Shown: positions 17,198 through 26,005 of the stretch, piece by piece
How the letters are laid out: each line of letters opens with the position of its first letter
How positions within the stretch are numbered: position 1 is the stretch's first letter
Assembly (NCBI GenBank): GCA_965214795.1
Contig: OZ243976.1
Location: 1,364,001-1,428,000 of the forward strand
Reading direction: 5' to 3'
DNA length: 64,000 bases
Source: JAJDXW01 sp965214795
Lineage (GTDB): Bacteria > Pseudomonadota > Gammaproteobacteria > HK1
Position numbers and translations under genes: made by a program
The notes under the pieces: model-generated
What the model saw: the letters and a program-made list of their open reading frames with translations, nothing else
Told to the model about the DNA's origin: nothing
The model's database searches: none

Positions 17198-17326
17198 CTT
17201 TCGGGGTTTGTTTTGGGCGGAGGATTTCAGATAACTTGTTGAATATCTGAATAAAAAGGGCCTCACACGTGGTAGAAAGTCAGGTGTTCCGACTGGACAT
17301 TCAACTCAATCACGGGAGGCCCTATC

Positions 17327-17371
17327 ATGGATCTTATCGGGCAAATCACCGCCCCGGAAAAACCCCCATGA
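17327..17371 (+). CDS. 14-codon leader peptide
   Basis: GGGAGG with seven-base spacing precedes an ATG that encodes MDLIGQITAPEKPP. Its TGA overlaps the ATG of the next gene (ATGA at 17368-17371). The strong ribosome binding site belongs to the leader, and the following gene has none of its own, so translation of the next gene is probably coupled to this short frame. Confidence 0.55.
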   Translation: MDLIGQITAPEKPP

Positions 17372-17679
17372 CCGAATACGAAATCGCCACCCTCGCCACC
17401 AGCCTCGGAATCGGACTGGGGCAGATCGGAATCGTCGCGGTCGGTATCCGCGCCATGAACCGCGCCAGCGCCGCCCGCGACCGCGCCACCGCCGCCCGTG
17501 ATGCCCAGGCGGCACGGGTCGCGGACCAACGGGATACCGAAGCCCGCCAGCGCGATACCGAAGCCCGCCGACGCGATGCCGATGCCCGCCGACGCCATGA
17601 CGAAGCCATGCGCGCACTCGACTTGCAGCGCCAAGCGCTCGAAACCCTCATCGCCCGCACCGCGCCGGACGCGAAATAG
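17368..17679 (+). CDS. Small membrane-anchored coiled-coil protein
   Basis: The protein has 103 residues. A single N-terminal hydrophobic segment (IATLATSLGIGLGQIGIVAV) is followed by a highly regular, charged helix built of seven-residue units such as RDTEARQ and RRDADAR (residues ~38-80), a clear coiled coil. Function is unknown. Position directly before the recombinase gene and coupling to a leader peptide suggest it belongs to the same mobile module. Confidence 0.65.
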   Translation: MTEYEIATLATSLGIGLGQIGIVAVGIRAMNRASAARDRATAARDAQAARVADQRDTEARQRDTEARRRDADARRRHDEAMRALDLQRQALETLIARTAPDAK

Positions 17680-17733
17680 CTACCTGCCGCCGGCGCACGC
17701 TCCGCCCGCCGACGAACCCCGGAGACCGCACCC

Positions 17734-18666
17734 ATGTCCACCCACCTCACCACCACAGCAACCGCACTCCCGGCCCCGGCCAGCGTCTCGAACGCCACCC
17801 GTACCCTCATCGAGGATTCGGTCAGCCCCAACACCCGCCGGGCCTACCGCTCCGCCCTCGCCCGGATCGACGCATGGCTCGCCGGCCGGCCGCTCAACGA
17901 CGAAACCCTCGCCGACTACCTCGGCTCCCTCGACGAGACAGGCAAGGCGCCCGCCACCGCGACCACGGCCGTCGCCGCGGTCCGGTTCCGCGCCCGGCTC
18001 GCCGAACAACCCGATCCGGTCGGGCCGGTCGCGGACCGCGCACTCAAGGGGTTCAGCCGGGCCGGGCGGGCGGAACGCGGTCGCGGACAGGTTCCCTGCC
18101 TCGACCTCGACGCCATCGCCCAGATCATGGCCGTCGCGGACCGGCCCCGGCGCACCGGGCGCGGAACGGAAAGCGAGGCAGTCGCCCGCCGGCGCGGCGC
18201 CGTGGACCGGGCCATCGTCGGCACGATGTTCCAGGCATGCCTTCGCCGGTCGGAGCTCGCGGCACTCCAATGGCGCGACGTCCAGCCGTCCAGCCTGCTG
18301 AACGCCTATCGGGTCCAGGTCCGCGCATCGAAGACCAACCAGGAAGGCGAAGCGGACTTCCGCTTGGTCAAGAACGGCGTGGCGCGTGCCCTCGCCGCGA
18401 TCCGGCCCGACGATGCGCAGCCGACCGATTCGGTCTTCGGGTTGACGGCCGGCCAGATCGGCCGACGCTTCACGGCCGCCTGCCGAGCGGCCGGATACCG
18501 GGCCACCGCCCACAGCGCCCGAGTCACCTATGCCAGCGAGATCACCCGACTCGGCGGGTCGACCACGGAAGTGATGCGGGCCGGCGCATGGAAGACGGCC
18601 CGCATGGTCGCCCACTACGCGGCCGGAGTCCACGCCGAAGACAACGCAACGGCCAAGTACCTCTAG
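17734..18666 (+). CDS. Tyrosine recombinase/integrase
   Basis: The protein has 310 residues. The N-terminal SAM-like core-binding region contains SVSPNTRRAYRSALARIDAW. The catalytic domain shows Arg I in CLRRSELAALQWRD, the HxxR box in AHSARVTYASEI, the W in AGAWKTARMVAHY and the nucleophile Tyr in HYAAG. The spacing fits XerC-like integrases. It would integrate or resolve a mobile element; no attachment site repeats were identified with certainty. The left part of the module (16.6-17.7 kb) and the transposase relic to the right suggest a short genomic island. Confidence 0.85.
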   Translation: MSTHLTTTATALPAPASVSNATRTLIEDSVSPNTRRAYRSALARIDAWLAGRPLNDETLADYLGSLDETGKAPATATTAVAAVRFRARLAEQPDPVGPVADRALKGFSRAGRAERGRGQVPCLDLDAIAQIMAVADRPRRTGRGTESEAVARRRGAVDRAIVGTMFQACLRRSELAALQWRDVQPSSLLNAYRVQVRASKTNQEGEADFRLVKNGVARALAAIRPDDAQPTDSVFGLTAGQIGRRFTAACRAAGYRATAHSARVTYASEITRLGGSTTEVMRAGAWKTARMVAHYAAGVHAEDNATAKYL

Positions 18667-18736
18667 CAGGCTCCCGGCCGGCTCCGCGCCCGACCGCCAC
18701 GTAAGGCCGTGCGGCTTCCGGGCACCGGCACCTCGC

Positions 18737-19348
18737 GTTGGTCGAAGTCGCCTTGGTGGACCGTATCGACGCGCACGAACCCGGGACGGCCTTCAGGATG
18801 GGGCCGGCGCCGCTCGCCGATCGAGACCTTGGTGGGCCGGGTGGGCTCGACCTTGCCGCGTTGGCGCTGGTAGGTCGTGGAGCGGCGAAGGTTGTACAGA
18901 TGACCGTTGGAGATCCGCGCGAGCCGCTTGGACCGCGCGGGTCGTGGAACACGGTGTAGGCGCGTTCGCACAGCTTGCGGGTGGCCGGTCCGGACACGGT
19001 CCCGTGCAGCGCATCGACCTGGGCGAGCAGGCGGATGTCCTGCCCCGTGTAGCGCCGGGGGAAGGGCCGTCGGGGCGGACCGCGACGGTCGTCGATGCGC
19101 TCGGTCGAGCGGTACTGAGCGATGAGGCGGGTCAGTTGTGCTCGGGACAACCCGCTCACCTTGACCAGGAAGCGGCGCACCACCCCCTTGTCGGCCTTGC
19201 CCAGGTGCCCGTACCGGAACCGGCGAAGGGTCCGGGCGACGAACTCGTCGCGCGCCCCGCGGTCCAGAGGTTGGACCTCCACCGGTTCGGCGCCGTCAAG
19301 GAACGAGCGGACCTCGTCCCACGGTCCGCACCCGGTGGGTCCGAGCAT
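18737..19348 (-). pseudogene. Decayed rve-type (DDE) transposase, truncated and frameshifted
   Basis: Reading leftward from about 19348, one frame gives RRFRYGHLGKADKGVVRRFL, LSRAQLTRLIAQYRST and LLAQVDALHGTVSGPATRKL. Near 18945 the frame changes and continues KRLARISNGHLYNLRRSTTY, IGERRRPHPEGRPGFVRVDT and VHQGDFDQ, the start of the integrase catalytic core with its first Asp (VDTVHQGD). Similarity then stops, so the remaining DDE residues are missing. The element is inactive. It lies against the end of the recombinase gene. Confidence 0.75.
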
Positions 19349-19459
19349 CCCGATCCTCTCCCGATGATGCCCCGCTTCACACCCCGTCTTCGCTCACCCC
19401 ACGTTGGATCAGGCGCCCCCCTTCAGGCTCATGGGTCATTGGACAAGGCTGGGGAAAAG

Positions 19460-19603
19460 CAGCAGTTCTCATTTTGCTCGTCGGGTCCCGCGGCAGGACC
19501 GGCACGAACGTCGATCTGCGCCCCGATCTGCCCCGGATCGAGTCGCAAGGAGAAGACCGCTTGCGGCTCAGGGTAAAGTCAGGCGCCAAAATGAGAACTG
19601 CTG
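19460..19603. mobile_element. 144-bp inverted-repeat element, copy A
   Basis: Ends are CAGCAGTTCTCATTTTG and its inverted form, 17 bp. The interior is ~90% identical, in the opposite orientation, to the element at 28660-28803, which is also 144 bp. No coding capacity. A 15-bp direct repeat, ATTGGACAAGGCTGG, flanks this copy (19438-19452 and 19604-19618). It sits ~110 bp upstream of the transposase relic's start, so the two may be related. Confidence 0.75.
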
Positions 19604-19694
19604 ATTGGACAAGGCTGGCGATTCACGCCCGGCCGCGATTGGCGCTAACATTCGAACGACGATTCGATTGCCCGGCTCGAGGAGGCGCCGACCC

Positions 19695-20876
19695 ATGGAA
19701 TATCGACGGATTTCGGCCGACTGCCATATCGATCTCTGCTGGATGCCGCCGGAACTCTTCGTCTCCGAGGCGAGCGCCGGGTTCCGGGATCGCATGCCCT
19801 ACGTGACGGACGGCCCGGACGGCCCCCACTGGACCAGCCGCAACGGCGTCTCCTTCGGGCTCAAGAACGGCGTCGGGCCCTCCGGGCAGAAGTACGTTCC
19901 CGGCCAGCACTACCGGGCCGACAAGATGGCCGCGACCGGCCTCTACGACGACGGCCGGCAGGACGTCCGCCGCGTGTCCGACCCGCACCTTCGCGTCCGC
20001 GACATGGAGCGCGACGGGGTCGACGCGGAGGTGCTCTACGGCATTCTCGGTGCGGCGACCCGGCTTCGCGACCACGAGGCGGCGAACGAGATGTTCCGGA
20101 TCTACAACGACTGGCTCGCGGACTTCTGCCGTCACTACCCGGGCCGGCATATCGGTCTCGCCTGCCTGCCCTACGGCGACATCGACGCCGCGGTGGCGGA
20201 GATCCGGCGGGTGGCGGAGACGGGCCGCATCCGGGGCGTCGAGCTGTCGTGCTCGTGGGACATGGAGCCGATGTGGCACCCCTGCTGGGAGCCGCTCTGG
20301 CAGGCGGTTCAGGAAGTCGACCTGCCGCTTCACTTCCACACCTTTCCGGCCATCGATCCGAACCTGCTTCAGAACGCTCCGAAGGAGGCGCGTCGCCCCG
20401 CGTTCTTCACCGTGGTGTCGGGCTTCCAGATGAACCTCGTCAACATCCTCGCCGCCATCATCGGGGCCGGGGTGCTCGAGCGCTATCCCGGGGTGCGAGT
20501 CGCGTTCGGGGAGAGCGGGATCGGCTGGATCCCTTACGCGCTCGACCGCATGGACTTCGAGTGGGAGGACCGCTTCCGCGACCTCGATCTGACCATGAAG
20601 CCGAGCGACTACTGGCGGCGGCAGTGCCGGGCCACCTTCCAGTTCGACCGGATCGGCGCGGGGCTCGTGGACGAGATGGGGATCGAATCCCTCATGTGGG
20701 GCTCGGACTACCCCCACGGCGACGGGGTGTGGCCGGAATCGGATCGCTACATCGCCGAGCAGTTCGCCGATCTCTCGGAAGCCGAGGTCCACCGGCTGAC
20801 CTGCGCGAACGCGCACGAGTTCTACCGCCTTCCCGGCCGAGCGGTCTCGGCGGTGCTCCGGGAGGCGGCCGACTGA
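19695..20876 (+). CDS. Amidohydrolase-family (ACMSD-like) metal-dependent hydrolase
   Basis: The protein has 393 residues. Start at 19695 follows GGAGG. Metal-binding signatures of the amidohydrolase 2 family (PF04909) are visible: SADCHIDL near the N-terminus (a Cys sits between D and H), LPLHFHTFPAID in the middle, and FGESGIGWIPYALDRMDFEW and WGSDYPHGDG towards the end, the last giving the catalytic Asp. Such proteins cleave C-C or C-N bonds of small cyclic acids in degradation pathways. The substrate is unknown. The gene stands alone between a mobile element and low-complexity DNA. Confidence 0.85.
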   Translation: MEYRRISADCHIDLCWMPPELFVSEASAGFRDRMPYVTDGPDGPHWTSRNGVSFGLKNGVGPSGQKYVPGQHYRADKMAATGLYDDGRQDVRRVSDPHLRVRDMERDGVDAEVLYGILGAATRLRDHEAANEMFRIYNDWLADFCRHYPGRHIGLACLPYGDIDAAVAEIRRVAETGRIRGVELSCSWDMEPMWHPCWEPLWQAVQEVDLPLHFHTFPAIDPNLLQNAPKEARRPAFFTVVSGFQMNLVNILAAIIGAGVLERYPGVRVAFGESGIGWIPYALDRMDFEWEDRFRDLDLTMKPSDYWRRQCRATFQFDRIGAGLVDEMGIESLMWGSDYPHGDGVWPESDRYIAEQFADLSEAEVHRLTCANAHEFYRLPGRAVSAVLREAAD

Positions 20877-21276
20877 TCGCCCCCGCCCCTGCCCCCGCCG
20901 GCGGCTCCGGCTCGCCCGCGTACCGGAGGTCGGGCCCCGGTTCGGGCTCCGGCCCAGGGTACGGTTCCGGCCTTGGCCCGGGGTGCGGTTCCGGCCTTCA
21001 CCCCGGCCTTGGCGGCCCCGGCCCGCCCGCGTACCGGAGGTCGGATCGGGCTCCGGCCCGGGATACGGCCCGGGATACGGCTCCGGCCCAGGGTACGGTG
21101 CCGGCCTTGGCCCCCGCCTTCGCCCCGGCTTTGGTGGCCCCGGCGCGGATGGGCTCCGCCCCGGTGAGGGACCGGCGTGAGCCGGAAGGCGGACGAACGG
21201 GTCCGCCGCCGCCTCGCCTTCGCCCCGGCCTTGGCGGCCCCGGCCCGGATGGGCTCCGCCCCGGTGAGGGATCGGC
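20877..21276. repeat. Low-complexity GC-rich spacer with partial gene-start duplication
   Basis: About 400 bp of short imperfect repeats (CCGGCCTTGG, CCGCGTACCGGAGGTCGG, GGCCCGGGATACGG types). The last part is a 100-bp tandem unit that includes the start of the next gene. No independent gene is supported. Confidence 0.65.
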
Positions 21277-21317
21277 GTGAGCCGGAAGGCGGACGAACGG
21301 GTCCGCCGCCGCCTCGC
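21118..21317 (+). repeat. 100-bp tandem duplication across a gene start
   Basis: Nt 21118-21217 and 21218-21317 differ at about five positions. Each contains GTGAGGGA, the GTG start and the codons for SRKADERVRRRLA. Only the second copy leads into the full gene, because the 100-bp period is not a multiple of three. Confidence 0.9.
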
Positions 21318-22968
21318 GGATGCGGCGCGCGCCCTCGCCGAGAACCGGGCGCGGGACGCCCTCGACGCGGCGAGCGCGGTCATGCGCGAGCGCCCGCGGC
21401 TCCCGCCCGCGCGGCTCTGCGCCGGTATCGCCCTCGCCCGCATGGGCGAGCGCGGGCCGGGGCTCCGGTTCATCGACGAGGCGGCCCGGCTCGGCCCCCG
21501 CGACGCCGAGCTCCAGGCCGGAGCGGGCCAGGCGTTTGCGGAGTTCGGCCGGCCGGCCGACGCCGAGGCCTGCTTCCGGCGCGCGTGCGCGCTCGTCCCC
21601 CGGGCCTTTCCGCCCCGCTACTCCCTCGCGGTGTTGCTGGAACGCCGGAGGGCGATGGAGGAAGCCGAGGAGTCCTACCGGCTCGCCGTCGACCTCGCTC
21701 CGGGGGCGGCGCCGGCCTGGGTCGGGCTCGGGAACGTCGAGCGCGCGCAGGGCCGGAACGAGGAGGCACTCGCGAGCTACCGGCGGGCGACGGAGGCCGA
21801 CCCCGGCCACGCGCCCGGCTGGAACAACCTCGGCAACCTCGAGCGCGAGCTTGGCCGCGCGGCCGAGGCGGAGGCCGCCTATCGCACCGCGGTGGAGCAC
21901 GCGGCGGGTTACCTGCCCGGGTGGACGAACCTCGCTTCCCTGCTCGGGTCCGCCGGACGGCACGAAGAGGAGGCCACGGCGTGGAGGAAGGCGTCGGCGC
22001 TCGCTCCCCGCGACGTGGACGTCTGGTCCGGGCTCGGGTACGCACTCGAGCGGGCCGGGCGCGCCGATGAGGCGATCCCCGCCCTCGAGCGGGCCCTCGC
22101 GTGCGTAACCCCGGACCACCCGCGGGTGATCAGCGCGCTCGGCCGCCTCCACGCCGCGCTCGCCCTCTCCCGCCTCCGGGCCGGCGGCCCGGACGGAACG
22201 GATGCGATCGCCGCCTGCGACACTTGGCTCGAGCGCCGCCCGGGAGATGCGACCGGCCTGGCCGCGAAGGCGATCTTCCTCAACCACCTCGGCCGCGAGG
22301 AGGAATCGCGCTCCCTCGCCGATACCGGGCGTCTCGCCGCTCGCTTCCGGATCGATCCCGCTCCCGACTATCCGGACCTCGACCGGTTCAACGAGGCCCT
22401 CGCCCGGCACGTCACCCGCCATCCTTCGCTCGTGTGGGCACCGCCCCACAACGCGACCCGCGAGGGCCGACACTCGGGCGAGCTGGTGACCGAGCCGAGC
22501 GGTCCCGCGGTGGTCCTCAAGACGAGGATCCTCGACTGCATCGAGCGGTACGCGGCTTCGGTGGCGGAATCGGACCCCGAGCACCTCGTGGTCCGCTCTC
22601 GTCCCCCGGACACCCGGATGCGGATGTGGGGGGTGGTCATGCACGCCGGGGGGCATCAGATCCCCCACATCCACCCCGCGGCATGGCTGAGCGGCGTCTA
22701 CTACCCCGAGGTCCCGGGCTTCGTGTCCGCGGAAGATCCCGAACACCGCGGCTGGATCGAGTTCGGGCGCGCGCCCGAGGAGGAATTTCCGGATCTGAAG
22801 CCGATGCCCGTCGAAGCGATCCGTCCCGAGGAGGGTCTCCTCCTCATCTTCCCCGCCTGGTTCTATCACCGCACCATCCCCTATCCGGCCAACGTCCGCC
22901 GGATCAGCGTGGCGTTCGACCTGGTGCCGGCGGCCCCGCCGGACTTCGGCCGGTTGCTCGGCCACTGA
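21277..22968 (+). CDS. TPR protein with C-terminal 2OG-Fe(II) oxygenase-like domain
   Basis: 563 residues from a GTG preceded by GAGGGA. Residues ~15-330 contain about eight tetratricopeptide repeats, for example APAWVGLGNVERAQGRNEEA and APGWNNLGNLERELGRAAEA. The C-terminal ~170 residues carry GGHQIPHIHPAAWLSGVYYP and FPAWFYHRTIPYPANVRRIS, matching the putative 2OG-Fe(II) oxygenase domain PF13759: two metal His in HIH and the distal H/R in YHRTIP and RRIS. Such fusions may hydroxylate a protein or peptide bound by the TPR part; the target is unknown. An upstream copy of its start is non-functional. Confidence 0.8.
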   Translation: MSRKADERVRRRLADAARALAENRARDALDAASAVMRERPRLPPARLCAGIALARMGERGPGLRFIDEAARLGPRDAELQAGAGQAFAEFGRPADAEACFRRACALVPRAFPPRYSLAVLLERRRAMEEAEESYRLAVDLAPGAAPAWVGLGNVERAQGRNEEALASYRRATEADPGHAPGWNNLGNLERELGRAAEAEAAYRTAVEHAAGYLPGWTNLASLLGSAGRHEEEATAWRKASALAPRDVDVWSGLGYALERAGRADEAIPALERALACVTPDHPRVISALGRLHAALALSRLRAGGPDGTDAIAACDTWLERRPGDATGLAAKAIFLNHLGREEESRSLADTGRLAARFRIDPAPDYPDLDRFNEALARHVTRHPSLVWAPPHNATREGRHSGELVTEPSGPAVVLKTRILDCIERYAASVAESDPEHLVVRSRPPDTRMRMWGVVMHAGGHQIPHIHPAAWLSGVYYPEVPGFVSAEDPEHRGWIEFGRAPEEEFPDLKPMPVEAIRPEEGLLLIFPAWFYHRTIPYPANVRRISVAFDLVPAAPPDFGRLLGH

Positions 22969-22970
22969 AG

Positions 22971-23109
22971 GGAGGTGGATACGGGTCCGGGGGCGGTTCA
23001 GGAGGAGCAGGAGGTGCTTCGGACCATGTGGTAGCGCCCCGGAGCGACCCCCTCCAGAAGGCGGATGGGCGCCGCGCCGGGGAGGGCCATCTCCTGATCC
23101 GTGACGATA
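22971..23109 (-). pseudogene. Duplicated 3' end of the methyltransferase gene
   Basis: This segment repeats nt ~23110-23261 and encodes on the minus strand TDQEMALPGAAPIRLLEGVA and PGRYHMVRST, the last ~34 codons of the methyltransferase gene including a stop equivalent. It lies directly downstream of the intact stop and is a tandem partial duplication. Confidence 0.85.
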
Positions 23110-23158
23110 CGGAGGTGGATACGGGTCCGGGGGCGGTTCAGCGGGTCCGGCGGGCGGT

Positions 23159-23650
23159 TCAGGAGGAGCTTCGGACCATGTGGTAGCGCCCCGGGGCGAC
23201 TCCGTCCGGGAGGCGGATGGGTGACGCGGCGGGGAGGGCCATCTCCTGATCCGTGACGATGAGCGCCCCCGGAGCGAGGAGCGGCGGGAGGAGGGGGGAG
23301 ATCCGCGCGGCGAGCCGGCGGTTGTCCTCCGCCACCCCCGAGCCGATGTCCGCGTGGAGGAGGGCCACCGCCCCCCGGAAGCGTTCCGTTATCGCGGGCA
23401 GCTCTTCGAGCACGTCCCCGAGGAACAGGTGGGCCGCGTCCGGAATGCAGCTCGGATGAGCGGAGATCTTCCGCTCGAACACGAAGATCTCGCGATCCGG
23501 GAACCGTTCCCGGAGGTGGTCGTAGGTTCGCCCGTTGCCGAGCCCGAGCTCGAACACGTGGCCCGGGGTCCCCGCGAGCAACTCGCTCGCGAGGTCCAGG
23601 CACGCGCGTTGCGCCTCGAGGCGTCGGATGGCGCTGTCGAGACGGCTCAT
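23159..23650 (-). CDS. Class I SAM-dependent methyltransferase, PF12692-like
   Basis: The protein has 163 residues, the normal length for this small family. It opens MSRLDSAIRRLEAQRACLDL and carries the SAM motif HVFELGLGNGRTYDHLRE. It then has DREIFVFERKISAHPSCIP and LHADIGSG, and ends VAPGRYHMVRSSS. The start overlaps the trpC stop by four bases (ATGA), so the two are translationally coupled and probably co-transcribed. The methyl acceptor is unknown. Confidence 0.8.
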   Translation of the reverse strand: MSRLDSAIRRLEAQRACLDLASELLAGTPGHVFELGLGNGRTYDHLRERFPDREIFVFERKISAHPSCIPDAAHLFLGDVLEELPAITERFRGAVALLHADIGSGVAEDNRRLAARISPLLPPLLAPGALIVTDQEMALPAASPIRLPDGVAPGRYHMVRSSS

Positions 23651-24573
23651 TCGGGCGGCGCGCTCCCCGTCGCGCCCCGGTTCCCGCCCCCGATCGCACT
23701 TTCGCGCTTGCTTCCGCTTCCGCCTCCGCTTCCATCTTCACCGCCTCCGCCTCCGCCTCCGCTTCCGTCTTCACCGAAGAGGGCGGCCAGCCGCTCGCCC
23801 GGGTCGGGGGCGCGCATGAACGCCTCCCCCACCAGGAAGGCGTGGACGCCGCGGGCCCGGAGCCCCGCCACCGCCTCGCGGGAGGCGATCCCGCTCTCGG
23901 TCACCGTCAGGCGGCCTGCCGGAACCCGCGGCGCGAGGCGCTCGGTCGTCGCGAGGCTCGTCTCGAAGGTGCGAAGGTCGCGGTTGTTGATGCCGACGAG
24001 GGGGGCCGGGACCCGGAGCGCACGTTCGAGCTCCGCTTCGTCGTGCACTTCGACGAGGGTGTCGAGGCCGATCTCGCCGGCGAGCCCGGCGAGGTCCCGG
24101 AGCGCGCCGTCGTCGAGGGCGGCGACGATGAGGAGCACGCAATCCGCCCCCATCGCCCGCGCCTCGTGGACCTGCCACGGCTCGATGAGGAAGTCCTTGC
24201 GGAGCACCGGGAGGGAGGTGGCCGCGCGTGCCGCCCGGAGGTGCTCGGGCGAACCCTGAAAGAACTCGCGGTCCGTCAGCACGGACAGGGCCGCGGCCCC
24301 GCCCCGCTCGTATCCCGCCGCGATGCGGGGGGGGTCGAAGTCCCGTCGGATGATGCCCCGGCTCGGCGACGCACGTTTGATCTCCGCGATGACGGCCGGG
24401 CGGCCCTCGTCGATCCGCGCCTCGAGCGCCGCCCGGAAGCCGCGGGGGGTCGGCGCGTCCGCCGCCCGGCGGCGCATTTCCGCGAGGGGGAGGTCCTGGA
24501 GCCCCTGCTCGATCTCCTCCCGCTTTCGCTCGAGGATGCGGGCGAGGAGGTCCGGGACGCCGCGGCCACTCAT
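23647..24573 (-). CDS. trpC: Indole-3-glycerol phosphate synthase with Gly-rich tail
   Basis: The protein has 308 residues. The TIM barrel opens LLARILERKREEIEQGLQDL. Signature parts are PAVIAEIKRASPSRGII, LSVLTDREFFQGS, LPVLRKDFLIEPWQVHEARA and VGINNRDLRTFE, and the phosphate site lies in TESGIASREAV. It forms indole-3-glycerol phosphate from CdRP in tryptophan synthesis. The conserved enzyme ends near residue 265. A tail of ~44 residues rich in Gly, Ser, Glu and Lys follows, encoded by imperfect 6-bp repeats (nt ~23690-23780). It is 178 bp downstream of trpD and overlaps the methyltransferase gene. Confidence 0.93.
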   Translation of the reverse strand: MSGRGVPDLLARILERKREEIEQGLQDLPLAEMRRRAADAPTPRGFRAALEARIDEGRPAVIAEIKRASPSRGIIRRDFDPPRIAAGYERGGAAALSVLTDREFFQGSPEHLRAARAATSLPVLRKDFLIEPWQVHEARAMGADCVLLIVAALDDGALRDLAGLAGEIGLDTLVEVHDEAELERALRVPAPLVGINNRDLRTFETSLATTERLAPRVPAGRLTVTESGIASREAVAGLRARGVHAFLVGEAFMRAPDPGERLAALFGEDGSGGGGGGGEDGSGGGSGSKRESAIGGGNRGATGSAPPE

Positions 24574-24751
24574 GGCGCCGGGGTGCCGCAGGGGGGCCGG
24601 GGGAGGGTCGCCCCGAGAGGGCCCGGCCCGCGCCCGCTTCCGGTGGCCGGCGCGGGCGATCCGGGGCAGGCCGCCGGGAACGCTCGGGGCGGCCGGCCGG
24701 GAGGGTCGGAGAGCGTGCGGCTCGCCTCGATCGGGGGGTGCCTCCCCACGC
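24574..24751. other. trpD-trpC spacer
   Basis: 178 GC-rich bases without a supported gene or a clear terminator. This is an unusually long gap for genes that are normally close or overlapping. Confidence 0.5.
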
Positions 24752-25807
24752 TCAGGACCGGGTGCCCGCCCGGGCTTCCGCGAGGGTGTTCGACACCTCG
24801 ACGAGGGCGGCAAGGGTCGCGCGCGCCGCCCCGCTTGCGACCGATCCGCGGGCCGCCTCCACTCCCTCGGCGAGACTCGCCGTGGCGCCCGAGACGTGGA
24901 TGGCCGCTCCCGCGTTGAGAAGGGCGATGTCGCGGGGAGGGCCGGGGCGGTCGTCGAGCACCTCGCGCATCAGCGCCGCGCTCGCCTCGGGGCCGTCCAC
25001 CCGGAGCGAGTCCATCTCCGCCTCCGACCGGAGGCGCTCGAGCCCGAACTCCTCCGGGGTCACCTCGTATTCGCGGACTTCGCCCCGCTCGAGCTCCGCG
25101 ATGAGGGTCGGTGCGCCGATGCTGATCTCGTCGAGGCCGTCCCGCGAGTGGTAGACGAGGACGTGGCGGCTGCCGAGCGCGCGGAGTACCCGGGCGATCC
25201 GTCCCGTCCACTCGGGCGCGAACACCCCGAGCGCCTGGTTCGGGGCACCGGCCGGATTGGTGAGCGGCCCGAGAATGTTGAAGATGGTTCTGGCCCCCAT
25301 CTCCCGCCGCGGCCCCACCGCGAAGCGCATCGCGCTGTGGTGGTGGGGAGCGAACATGAAGCCGAAGCCGGTGCGGGCGATGCACCCCGCCACCTGCTCC
25401 GGCGTGAGGTTGATGTTGACCCCCGCGCTCTGGAGCACGTCCGCGCTGCCGGAGCGGCTCGACCCGGCCCGGTTGCCGTGCTTCGCGATCCGCACCCCCG
25501 CACCGGCCGCGATGAGGGCCGCGGTGGTGGAAATGTTGAACGAGGCCGAGACGTCGCCCCCGGTGCCCGCGGTATCGACCAGGCCCTCCGGGTCCACCCG
25601 CACGCTCGCCGCGAGGCCGCGCATGACCCGGGCGGCAGCCGCGATCTCCTCGACCGTCTCGCCCTTCATGCGAAGCCCGATGAGGAACCCGCCGATCTGC
25701 GACTCCGTCGCCTCGCCGGTCATGATCGTGCGCATGACCGCGGTCATCGCGTCGCCGTCGAGGTCCCGGCCGTCCGCCACCGTCCGGATGGCCGCCTGCA
25801 TGTCCAT
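24752..25807 (-). CDS. trpD: Anthranilate phosphoribosyltransferase
   Basis: The protein has 351 residues. Start MDMQAAIRTVADGRDLDGDA at 25807 follows GGAGAG; an in-frame ATG at 25843 is possible. All family motifs are visible: VDTAGTGGDVSASFNISTTA (PRPP site), the KHGNRAGSSRSGSADVL segment, HHHSAMRFAVGPRREMG and LGPLTNPAGAPNQALGVF. It transfers phosphoribose from PRPP to anthranilate, second step of tryptophan synthesis. trpG and trpE are not adjacent in this window. The gene is part of the minus-strand group rpe - trpD - trpC - methyltransferase. Confidence 0.95.
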   Translation of the reverse strand: MDMQAAIRTVADGRDLDGDAMTAVMRTIMTGEATESQIGGFLIGLRMKGETVEEIAAAARVMRGLAASVRVDPEGLVDTAGTGGDVSASFNISTTAALIAAGAGVRIAKHGNRAGSSRSGSADVLQSAGVNINLTPEQVAGCIARTGFGFMFAPHHHSAMRFAVGPRREMGARTIFNILGPLTNPAGAPNQALGVFAPEWTGRIARVLRALGSRHVLVYHSRDGLDEISIGAPTLIAELERGEVREYEVTPEEFGLERLRSEAEMDSLRVDGPEASAALMREVLDDRPGPPRDIALLNAGAAIHVSGATASLAEGVEAARGSVASGAARATLAALVEVSNTLAEARAGTRS

Positions 25808-25856
25808 CGCCGAATGTCTCTCCCGTGCCCCCTCCAGGGCCACCCTTCAAGCTACG

Positions 25857-25904
25857 GTTCAACCCCCGGGTCAACCCCCGGGCCAACCCCCGGTTCAACC
25901 CCCG
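25857..25904. repeat. 12-bp tandem repeat upstream of trpD
   Basis: Four units of the type GGTTCAACCCCC/GGGTCAACCCCC stand between trpD and rpe. They lie in the 5' region of trpD and could affect its expression through copy number. No attenuator-like Trp-codon leader was found. Confidence 0.75.
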
Positions 25905-26005
25905 GGCGGAGCGGTTCCGGCCCCGGGCGGGTCGGATGCGCTCGGCGTGAACCGGCGGAGCGGGCCCGTGCGCCGTCGGGCCGCGCCTTCGCCCGATCCG
26001 ATCCA

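Noticed and set aside
20877..21276. Possible short proteins in the low-complexity spacer
   Set aside because: All frames are Pro/Gly/Arg/Ala repeats generated by the GC-rich units, with no start signal.
25857..25904. trp attenuator or CRISPR-like array
   Set aside because: The repeats are 12-bp tandem units without spacers, and no Trp-codon leader peptide or terminator/antiterminator pair is visible.
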